Of a stretch of 64,000 bases of DNA, positions 50,968 through 58,437 are shown piece after piece. This DNA is from Ectothiorhodospiraceae bacterium. GTDB taxonomy: Bacteria; Pseudomonadota; Gammaproteobacteria; HK1. Within the stretch, counting starts at the first letter, position 1. Each line of letters opens with the position of its first letter. A model generated the notes under the pieces. That model was not told where the DNA came from. It made no database searches and worked only from the letters and a program-made list of their open reading frames with translations. A program made the translations under genes and the position numbers. The stretch is from the NCBI GenBank assembly GCA_024234875.1, contig JACKNM010000018.1, positions 38,323 to 102,322 of the forward strand, written 5' to 3'.

Positions 50968-51153
50968 TCAGAGGGTGTGTCTGAAATGACGGCCGTCGCG
51001 AGAGGGGTGCTGAGGGTGAGTGGCAAGGCGTGGGGGTGCACGTCGCGCGGGAGCATGGCCGGGCCATGTGACCGGGCGATGGGGGCCCCACAACGCAGCC
51101 ACGCGCACTCAGCGGACCTCGCAGCAGGTCGTCATCTCGGAGACACCCTCTCA
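50968..51153. mobile_element. MITE-like foldback element with TCA target duplications
   Basis: Twenty-base terminal inverted repeats, 50971-50990 (GAGGGTGTGTCTGAAATGAC) and the complement of 51131-51150 (GAGGGTGTCTCCGAGATGAC), match at 17 of 20 positions. Each end is flanked by TCA (50968-50970 and 51151-51153), fitting a 3-bp TNA target duplication. Inner sequences also match in inverted orientation (GCTGAG, GTGGGG, CATGGCC blocks), meeting at GGCCGGGCC in the middle, so the whole 180 bp can fold back. No coding capacity. GAG ends and a TNA duplication are features of IS5-family (IS1031-like) elements, so a non-autonomous derivative is likely. It fills most of the only gene-free stretch over 300 bases, between divergent hldE and the DUF3108 gene. 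Confidence 0.65.
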
Positions 51154-51189
51154 GGTACCATCGCTCGCCACGACCGGACCGGAGCTCCG

Positions 51190-51930
51190 ATGATCGCCAG
51201 ACTCGTGCTCGCCCTCACCGCCCTCGTCGCCGGCGTCTGCGCCGCCGCGGCGCCGATCTGGACCGAGCAGGGCTTCGAGGCACGCTACGTCGTGATTGCG
51301 GCCGGACTGGCGATGGGGCGTTCCGAGGTCACCCTGACCGCGAATGGCGACGGCACCGTGGTCTACCAGTCCGACACTCGCCCGACCGGCATCGCCGCCC
51401 TCTTCGACGGCGCCCGACGGGTCGAGCGCTCCGAGCTGAGGTGGCTCGACGGCCGACCGGCGCCGATGCGCTATCGCTTCGAGCGCATCGGCGGCCGGCG
51501 TGACCGCCGCGAGCACGTCGAGTTCGACCGTGCGCTCGGCACCGCGCGCGGGCAGGACCGCTCGGGCACGTGGCAGGTGCAGTTTCCGGCCGCGGCGCAG
51601 GACCGTCTCAGCGTCCAGCTCGGGCTGATGCGCGATCTCGGTCGGCCCGGTGCCGACCTCGACTACCAGGTGGTGGACGGCGGACGCCTCAAGGGCTATC
51701 GATTCGAGCGCATCGGCACCGACCGCACTCGCTCGCCCTACGGCAAGCTCGACACGGTGGTGGTGCGCCGCGTGCGCGACGACGACACCCGCGAGACCAC
51801 GATGTGGTGCGCGCCCTCGCTCGACTTCCTGCCGGTGCGCATCGAGCATCGCGAGCGCGACGGCCAGGTCATCGTGATGGAGTTGGAATCGGTGACCGGC
51901 ATCGAGCTGGCGGCGAAGACGACGCGCTGA
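51190..51930 (+). CDS. DUF3108 family exported protein
   Basis: A 246-residue protein with a signal peptide (MIARLVLALTALVAGVCAAA) and the beta-rich DUF3108 layout: FEARYVVIAAGLAMGRSEVT, a central YRFERIGGRR, LSVQLGLMRDL, a repeated GYRFERIGTD, and the C-terminal MWCAPSLDFLPVRIEHRERD. Proteins of this family are periplasmic or envelope-associated and of unknown function; a lipid- or lipoprotein-related role has been proposed for the fold class. The ATG has GGAG 8 bases before it. It starts 39 bases from the end of the foldback element, so its promoter may lie within or at the edge of that element. Confidence 0.85.
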   Translation: MIARLVLALTALVAGVCAAAAPIWTEQGFEARYVVIAAGLAMGRSEVTLTANGDGTVVYQSDTRPTGIAALFDGARRVERSELRWLDGRPAPMRYRFERIGGRRDRREHVEFDRALGTARGQDRSGTWQVQFPAAAQDRLSVQLGLMRDLGRPGADLDYQVVDGGRLKGYRFERIGTDRTRSPYGKLDTVVVRRVRDDDTRETTMWCAPSLDFLPVRIEHRERDGQVIVMELESVTGIELAAKTTR

Positions 51931-51962
51931 GGAGCACGCCACCACCTGTCGTCCACCTGTAG

Positions 51963-51984
51963 GGGCGGCCCGCCGCGGCCGCCC
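51963..51984 (+). terminator. Hairpin after the DUF3108 gene
   Basis: GGGCGGC (51963-51969) and GCCGCCC (51978-51984) form a perfect 7-bp stem with an eight-base loop, 32 bases after the DUF3108 stop. The string TAGGGGCGGCCCGCCG looks like the start of a dispersed repeat, but only this copy was seen. Confidence 0.4.
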
Positions 51985-52046
51985 GCCGACGTCGTGGGTC
52001 GGAGCCGATGCGTCGGGGTAGTGGCCGCGGGGCAGATGATCGGTTT

Positions 52047-52078
52047 CCCGGGTTGCGCTGCGCTCCACTCGGGCTACG
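52047..52078. repeat. Dispersed-repeat-like palindrome covering a stop codon
   Basis: On the minus strand it reads GTAGCCCGAGTGGAGCGCAG then CGCAACCCGGG, closely resembling the 'GTAGCCCGG..GGAGCGCAGCG' repeat dispersed in many gammaproteobacteria. CCCGGGT (52047-52053) pairs with ACTCGGG (52067-52073, one G-T pair). The stop codon of the SufU-like gene (52074-52076) lies in it. Confidence 0.5.
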
Positions 52079-52514
52079 TGAGGGCTTTCTCCAGGGCCTC
52101 GAACGGCAGGGTCACGCACACGTGGCGGCTGCGGAAGTCGCGCACCGGCGCGAACAGGGCCAGCTCCGGCCACGGCGCGTCCTCGGGCGCGGCGGTCCCG
52201 GCGAGCATCGACCGCACCCACTCGCTCACCGCTGCCAGCTCGTCGCCGCTGCAGCCGGGCGCACGGCGACCGATCGCCGACGCCGCGGCCTCGCAGAGCA
52301 GGCATCCGCGCACGCGCTGCCCGACCTCGGCGACCGACGACCCGTCGCGCACCAGGTCGATCGTCACCCGATCCCCACACAGCGGATTGTCGACGGTGGC
52401 GCTGGCGGTCGCCCCCTCGAGTCGACCCTCCCCGTGCGCGGCCCGGGCGAGTGCCACGATCGCCTCGTGGTAGAGGCGGGTCTCGCCACCACCCCCGCCC
52501 TCGGTCGCGCCCAT
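52074..52514 (-). CDS. SufU/IscU-like iron-sulfur cluster scaffold protein
   Basis: A 146-residue NifU-N-domain protein. Three cluster-ligand Cys are in place: C46 in DNPLCGDRVTI with D48, C71 in RVRGCLLCEAAAS (C74 also present) and C133 in RSRHVCVTLPFEAL. This layout is that of the SufU/IscU scaffold on which [2Fe-2S] clusters are assembled. It is the last gene of the molybdenum hydroxylase operon; its ATG shares one base with the preceding TGA (TGATG), so expression is coupled. It likely supplies clusters to the CoxS-type subunit (inference). The stop codon lies inside a dispersed-repeat-like palindrome, suggesting the 3' end was reshaped by it. Confidence 0.85.
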   Translation of the reverse strand: MGATEGGGGGETRLYHEAIVALARAAHGEGRLEGATASATVDNPLCGDRVTIDLVRDGSSVAEVGQRVRGCLLCEAAASAIGRRAPGCSGDELAAVSEWVRSMLAGTAAPEDAPWPELALFAPVRDFRSRHVCVTLPFEALEKALT

Positions 52515-54151
52515 CACCGTTGCTCCGAGCCGCCGGCCAGCGCCGCGAGCTGATCCGGTGAGTCGACGTCGAGCAGCACCGCGTCGTCGTCCATCGCCAC
52601 CTCGCAGACCACGTCGTCGTGCTCGCCGATGAGGTGTCGGGCACCGACGTCGCCGCGCAAGGTCTCCATCTCGGGGAAGAACCGACGCGCCCAGAGCACC
52701 GGGTTGCCTCGCTTGCCGCGCCAGGTGGGGACACAGATCGACCGGCCCTCGACCGGATCGAACGCGGCGATCAGCCGGTCGACCACTCGCGCGCTGACCC
52801 GCGGCATGTCGCCGAGCAACACCACGACCGCCTCGACGTCGTCGGGCAGCGCCGCGATGCCCGCCGCCAGCGAGGTGCTCAGGCCGTCGGCGTAGAGGGG
52901 ATTGTGGACCAGGCCGACCTCGCGCCCACCGAGCGCGCGCCGCACCGCCTCGGGCTCGTGCCCGGTGACCACCCATACCCCATGGGTGGCGGCGGCGCGC
53001 GCCGCGTCGACCGCCCGCGCCACCATGGCCACACCGTCGACCTCCTGCACGAGCTTGTTGATCGCGCCCATCCGCCGCGACTGCCCGGCCGCGAGCACCA
53101 GCGCGGCGACGTGCGGGGCGCGGGCCGGTGCGCGCGCCTCGGGCTCCTTGCCGCTTCGCGGCTGTGGTCGCTCGGCGATCTCCTTCAGCAGTCCCCCCAC
53201 CCCGAGCCGGGTCACGTCACGCGGTGTCACCGGCAAACCGGCCGCGAGCCGCTGCAGCACCTGGTCGAATCCATTGAACTTCGGCGAGCGCGCGCAGCCG
53301 GGAAGGCCCAACACCGGCGTGCCGTCGAGCCGCGCGAGCAGCAGCAGGTTGCCCGGATCCACCGGCATGCCGAAGTGCTCGATCGCGCCGCCCGCGGCCT
53401 CGATGCCCGCCGGTACCACGTCGCGGCGGTCGACGATCGCGGACGCGCCGGCCACCAGCACCATCTCCGCCCCCTGCGCACGCAGGGCGCGCACCGCGTC
53501 GGCCACCGCCGGCGCCTCGTGGTCGCATCGGATCTCGGCGAGCAGCACCCCCTCGAGCGACTCCACGCGCTGGCGCAGCACACGCGTGGTCTTGTCGAGC
53601 ACCGACTCGCGGGTGTCCGGGAGACGCGTCTGCACCAGTGCGACCGCCATTCCCGCGCGCAGCGGCGCCACCCGCAACGCCGGCGCGGCGCCGAGCAGCG
53701 CGCACACCGCGTCCAGTGCCGCGCGCGGGGCGGCGAAGGGAATGATCTTCACCGTCGCCAGCATCTGCTTGCCACGCACCAGGCTCCACGCCGGAAGGGT
53801 GGCGACGGTGATCGACTCGTCGACGGCATTGGCGGCGTCGAGCCGCTCGGCGTCCACCACCAGCAGGCCGCTCGCCTGCGCGAACAGATTGGCGCGACCG
53901 GTGAAGGGTGCACCGACACTCGTACCCGCCCCGGCGAGGACGGCGGCAATCCGCTCCGCCGCCGCGTCCTCGTGGACGTCGTCGGCGTCGAGGCGAGCCG
54001 CGATCACTGTCTCGACCCCGGCATCGCGCAGCGCCGCGACGTCCTCGTTGCCGAGCACCCGCCCCTTGCCGAGACGCCGCCCGCCGACCTTGCGCGAATG
54101 GGCGAGGATGGCGCCGACGGCTTCCGCGACCGGGACGGGGCCGAAACGCAT
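52514..54151 (-). CDS. Molybdopterin-binding domain fused to MocA-like nucleotidyltransferase
   Basis: A 545-residue fusion. Residues about 1-340 resemble MoeA/MoaB-like molybdopterin-binding proteins (VGAILAHSRKVGGRRLGKGR, GAEMVLVAGASAIVDRRDVV, MPVDPGNLLLLA, LPGCARSPKFNGFD). Residues about 348-545 form a MobA/MocA NTP transferase (LVLAAGQSRRMGAINKL at 351-367; VVLLGDMPRVSA). MocA loads CMP onto molybdopterin to give the cytosine dinucleotide cofactor used by CO dehydrogenase/xanthine dehydrogenase-type enzymes, which matches the operon. The ATG is 1 base past the XdhC stop (54153); the stop overlaps the SufU-like start. Confidence 0.88.
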   Translation of the reverse strand: MRFGPVPVAEAVGAILAHSRKVGGRRLGKGRVLGNEDVAALRDAGVETVIAARLDADDVHEDAAAERIAAVLAGAGTSVGAPFTGRANLFAQASGLLVVDAERLDAANAVDESITVATLPAWSLVRGKQMLATVKIIPFAAPRAALDAVCALLGAAPALRVAPLRAGMAVALVQTRLPDTRESVLDKTTRVLRQRVESLEGVLLAEIRCDHEAPAVADAVRALRAQGAEMVLVAGASAIVDRRDVVPAGIEAAGGAIEHFGMPVDPGNLLLLARLDGTPVLGLPGCARSPKFNGFDQVLQRLAAGLPVTPRDVTRLGVGGLLKEIAERPQPRSGKEPEARAPARAPHVAALVLAAGQSRRMGAINKLVQEVDGVAMVARAVDAARAAATHGVWVVTGHEPEAVRRALGGREVGLVHNPLYADGLSTSLAAGIAALPDDVEAVVVLLGDMPRVSARVVDRLIAAFDPVEGRSICVPTWRGKRGNPVLWARRFFPEMETLRGDVGARHLIGEHDDVVCEVAMDDDAVLLDVDSPDQLAALAGGSEQR

Positions 54152-54152
54152 C

Positions 54153-54845
54153 TCAGCCCTCCGGCCGGCGCAGGGCCCGCACCGTCTCGGCCAGCACCGA
54201 GACCGCAATCTCCGCCGGCGAGCGCGCGCCGAGGTCGAGCCCGGCCGGGCCGTGCAGCCGGGCGCAGTCGGCGTCGTCGAAGCCGGCGTTGCGCAGCCGA
54301 TCGAGGCGTGCGGCATGGGTGCGACGGCTGCCGAGACAGCCGATGTAGAACGCCTCGGAGCGCAGCGCGACGTGCAGCGCCGGATCGTCGAGCTTCGGAT
54401 CGTGGGTGAGTGTGACCACCGCGGTGCGCGCGTCGGGCACCAGGCGCTCGAGCGCCTCGTCCGGCCAGTCTCCGTCGACCCGCACCCCGGGGAAGCGCTC
54501 GGCGGCGGCGAAGCCGCGGCGGGGGTCGATCACCGTCACCTCGTAGCCGGCCATCGCCGCCATCGGGGCCAGCGCCTGGGTGATGTGGACCGCGCCCACG
54601 ATGAGCATGCGTAGCGGTGGATTGTGCGCCTGGACGAACCAGTCGCGACCATCGTGCTCGACCACGCCACTGCGGTCGCTCGCGAGCGCCTGGCGCACCG
54701 CCTCGAGCAGGTCCGCCGGCAACCCCGACGGCGGAGCACCCGGCTCGACCACCCACTCCGAGTGCCCGTCCAACGCGGTGACCAGCGCCACCGCGCGCTT
54801 CGCCGCGCGCGCCGCCAGGAGCGCGTCGAGGGTCTCGAGCTTCAT
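54153..54845 (-). CDS. XdhC family protein, Rossmann-domain part
   Basis: A 230-residue protein with a short degenerate N-terminal region and the C-terminal XdhC Rossmann domain: LRMLIVGAVHITQALAPMAA, VTVIDPRRGFAAAERF, AVVTLTHDPKLDDPAL, AFYIGCLGSRRTHAARL. The usual GAGH of the nucleotide loop reads GAVH. XdhC proteins bind the molybdenum cofactor, promote its sulfuration and insert it into xanthine dehydrogenase-like enzymes. The partner N-terminal XdhC/CoxI domain is encoded by the separate gene at 54871-55236, so the family's two parts are split here. ATG 54845 is favoured by the domain start (MKLETLDALLAARAA). Confidence 0.87.
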   Translation of the reverse strand: MKLETLDALLAARAAKRAVALVTALDGHSEWVVEPGAPPSGLPADLLEAVRQALASDRSGVVEHDGRDWFVQAHNPPLRMLIVGAVHITQALAPMAAMAGYEVTVIDPRRGFAAAERFPGVRVDGDWPDEALERLVPDARTAVVTLTHDPKLDDPALHVALRSEAFYIGCLGSRRTHAARLDRLRNAGFDDADCARLHGPAGLDLGARSPAEIAVSVLAETVRALRRPEG

Positions 54846-54870
54846 CGTCCGAATCCCGCCGCGCTCGCGA

Positions 54871-55236
54871 TCACGCCGGATCCTCCACACGCTCCACCAG
54901 CACCCGGACCTTGCCGCCGCAGGCAAGTCCGACCTCCCAGGCCTGCTCGTCGGAGACTCCGAACTCGAGCACCCGTGGCCGGCCGTCGCCGATCGCCTCC
55001 ACCGCCTCGCGGATCACCGCGCCCTCGATGCAGCCACCGGAGACCGAGCCGAGGAACTTGCCCTCGCCGTCGACCAGGAGCTGGCTGCCAGGGGGCCGCG
55101 GCGACGAGCCCCAGGTGCTCACCACGGTGGCGAGCGCCACGCCTCGCCCCTCGCGCTTCCAGGCACGTGCGGTCGCCAGCACGTCCTCGACGTCACCGCT
55201 CAGCTCGCCCGATCCAGGTGTTGCGGGGTCAGCCAT
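54871..55236 (-). CDS. XdhC/CoxI N-terminal domain protein
   Basis: A 121-residue protein covering only the N-terminal CoxI domain of XdhC. Landmarks are ALATVVSTWGSSPRPPGSQL, GKFLGSVSGGCIEGAV and FGVSDEQAWEVGLACGGKV, the latter holding the conserved Cys. Together with the next gene product it rebuilds a full XdhC-type molybdenum cofactor chaperone. The start ATG (55236) lies 37 bases inside the 3' end of the VWA gene, so translation is probably coupled. A longer in-frame upstream extension would be Arg/Pro-rich and antisense-like; it was not used. Confidence 0.87.
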   Translation of the reverse strand: MADPATPGSGELSGDVEDVLATARAWKREGRGVALATVVSTWGSSPRPPGSQLLVDGEGKFLGSVSGGCIEGAVIREAVEAIGDGRPRVLEFGVSDEQAWEVGLACGGKVRVLVERVEDPA

Positions 55237-56458
55237 GGGGTCACTCCTTCCTCGCGCCTGGGCGTCGGCCGCGACAGCGCCTCGGTGAGCGCCTCGAGAC
55301 TGTCCAGGCTGTGAACCGCCCGCATCTCGTCGACGTGGGGCAGCATCGCCCGCATGCCGAGGGCGCGGGGCTCGAACCGGTCGTAGCGTAACAGGGGGTT
55401 CAGCCACACCAGACGCCGGCAGGACTTGTGCAGACGCTCCATCTCGCGACCGAGCCCCTCGCCGGCGTCACGGTCGAGGCCATCGGTGATCAGCAGCACC
55501 ACCGCCCCCTGCCCCAGCACCCGCCGCGACCAGTCGTGGTTGAAGGCGTGGAGCGCGGTGCCGATGCGGGTGCCGCCGCTCCAGTCCTCGACGCGCTCGG
55601 CAATCCGCCCCAGCGCGACGTCGACGTCGCGCTCGCGAAGCTGCCGGGTGACGTTGGTGAGCCGGGTGCCGAACAGGAACGAGTGCACTCGATCGCGGTC
55701 ACTGGTGAGCGCGTGGGCGAAATGCAACAGCATCCTCGAGTAACGCGTCATCGAGCCGGAGATGTCGCACAGGATCACCAGTGCCGGCGGGCGCTCGCGA
55801 CGCCGCGCGCGCACCAGCGGGATCACGCCAGGCCCGGCACGCAGCGCGCTACGCAGCGTCGCCCGCATGTCGATTCGGTTGCCGCGTCGGTGCGGCCGAT
55901 AGCGCCGGGTGGCGACCGGCCGCAGGCCGAGTCGCATCCGCGCGATCGCCCGCCGTGCCTGCTCGATCTCCTCCGCGCTCATCTGCTCGAAGTCCTTGGT
56001 GCGCAGCACCTCCTGGCTCGACCAGGTGAGGGTGGCGTCGAGCTCCGGCTCCGGCGGCTGCTCCTCGCGGGGTTTCGGCCGCCGGCGCTTCTCGTGCAAC
56101 GCCTCGCCCAGTCGCCGGCTCAGCTCGCGACCGGCAGGGCTGTCGGGGTAGCGGAACTCCGGCAGCACCAGGGACATCATGCGCTCGAGCCAGCGCGGGT
56201 TGCGCCAGAACACGTGGAACGCCTGGTCGAACAGCTCGCGCTGGGCGTGGCGGTTGACGAACACCGCGTGCAGGGTCCAGTAGAAGTCCTGCCGATTGGT
56301 GATACCGACCGCGCGCACCGCCTCCACCGCGTCGATCACCTTCCCGGGCCCGATCGGCAACCCGCACGCCCGCAGCACGCGCGCGAAATGCACCAGATTC
56401 TCCACCAGGCGCCCGCCCGGGAGGCGCACGTCGCGGGGAATCGGTGCGCCCGCCTCGC

Positions 56459-56462
<4 letters not shown>
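55200..56462 (-). CDS. coxE: CoxE-like VWA domain protein
   Basis: A 420-residue VWA-containing protein of the CoxE family. The N-terminal half is helical (NLVHFARVLRACGLPIGPGK, QDFYWTLHAVFVN), with a basic linker around 120-135, and the C-terminal VWA domain has the MIDAS residues D233, S235 and S237 in LCDISGSMTR, the Thr in SGGTRIGTAL and Asp in LLITDGLD. With its MoxR partner CoxD it helps load sulfur and copper into the CO dehydrogenase site in model organisms. The start overlaps the MoxR stop (ATGA). It overlaps the CoxI-domain gene by 37 bases. Confidence 0.9.
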
Positions 56463-57382
<920 letters not shown>

Positions 57383-57537
57383 GGGCTCAGCGGTCTCGCT
57401 CGGGCGAATCGAAAACGGCGCGCGCCGCGAGCGGCGCGACGAGGCGATACGGCGCGATTCTACCCGCCACAGGTCAGCCCCGCGCCTGCGCTGGATCAGG
57501 CCCCTGCGGAGCGCACGCCGCGAGGCCTCCAACGCAG

Positions 57538-57560
57538 ACCGGGGCGCAACGCGCCCCGGT
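57538..57560 (-). terminator. Intercistronic hairpin between coxM and the MoxR gene
   Basis: A perfect 10-bp stem, ACCGGGGCGC (57538-57547) and GCGCCCCGGT (57551-57560), with a three-base loop AAC, 55 bases past the coxM stop. With no T-run it may be a partial terminator or an mRNA end-protecting stem giving more coxGSLM than maturation mRNA. Confidence 0.5.
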
Positions 57561-57614
57561 CGATCGCGGTGGTCGGGGTGACCCGCGGCACTAGGCCGGC
57601 GGGTCGCGCCGCCC

Positions 57615-58409
57615 TCAGCCGGCTGCCGCCACCGCGCGCGCGGCCATCACTCCCACGAGGTGGGCGCGATACTCCGCGCTGGCGTGGATGTCGGTGTTGA
57701 GGTCGTCGGCGGCGACGGTGATCCCGTCGAGCGCCGCGGCGCTGAAGCTCTTGGCGAGCGCCGCCTCCATCGCCGGCACGCGGAACACGCTCGGTCCCGC
57801 GCCGGTCACCGCGACCCGCACCCCACCGCCGGTCCTCGCCACCATCACGCCGACCACGGCGTAGCGCGAGGCCGGGTTCGGGAACTTCACGTAGGCCGCC
57901 TTCTCGGGCACCGGGAAGCTCACCGCGGTGATGATCTCACCGTCCTCCAGCGCGGTGTCGAACATGCCGGTGAAGAAGTCGTCACCGGCGATCTCACGCT
58001 GGTTGGTGTGAACGGTGGCGCCGAGGCCGACCACCGCCGCGGGATAGTCGGCCGCCGGATCGGCGTTGGCGATCGAGCCACCGATGGTGCCGCGGTTGCG
58101 GACCTGCGGGTCGCCGATGCGCCCTGCCAGGTGCGCGAGCGCGGGGATGGCGGACCTGACCTCGGCGGAATCGGCGACGTCCGCATGGCGGGTCATCGCA
58201 CCGATCACGATGCGGTTGCCCTCGCGCTTGATGCCGGCCAGCGCGCCGACGCCGGAAAGATCGATCAGGTCGGACGGCTGGGCCAGGCGCTGCTTCATCG
58301 TCGGCAGCAAGGTCATGCCACCGGCCATCAGCTTGCCGTCCTCGGCCTTGCCGAGCGCGGCCACCGCCTCGTCGACGCTGCTCACACGCCGGTAATTGAA
58401 GCTGTACAT
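57615..58409 (-). CDS. coxM: Molybdenum hydroxylase FAD-binding (medium) subunit
   Basis: A 264-residue subunit of the CO dehydrogenase/xanthine dehydrogenase family that binds FAD and passes electrons from the [2Fe-2S] centres to an acceptor. The two FAD motifs are AGGMTLLP (29-36, AGG) and TIGG (108-111) in RGTIGGSIANADPAAD. The C-terminal CODH FAD domain is present. ATG 58409 is preceded by AGGAGG. It follows the large-subunit gene by 28 bases; the order small-large-medium is typical of form II-type clusters. No membrane anchor. Confidence 0.93.
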   Translation of the reverse strand: MYSFNYRRVSSVDEAVAALGKAEDGKLMAGGMTLLPTMKQRLAQPSDLIDLSGVGALAGIKREGNRIVIGAMTRHADVADSAEVRSAIPALAHLAGRIGDPQVRNRGTIGGSIANADPAADYPAAVVGLGATVHTNQREIAGDDFFTGMFDTALEDGEIITAVSFPVPEKAAYVKFPNPASRYAVVGVMVARTGGGVRVAVTGAGPSVFRVPAMEAALAKSFSAAALDGITVAADDLNTDIHASAEYRAHLVGVMAARAVAAAG

Positions 58410-58437
58410 CGTCGTCAATCCTCCTCTGCGACCGCCC

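Noticed and set aside
53227..53583. Separate small minus-strand gene inside the MocA fusion.
   Set aside because: It is a different frame within a gene with clear motifs and has no ribosome site.
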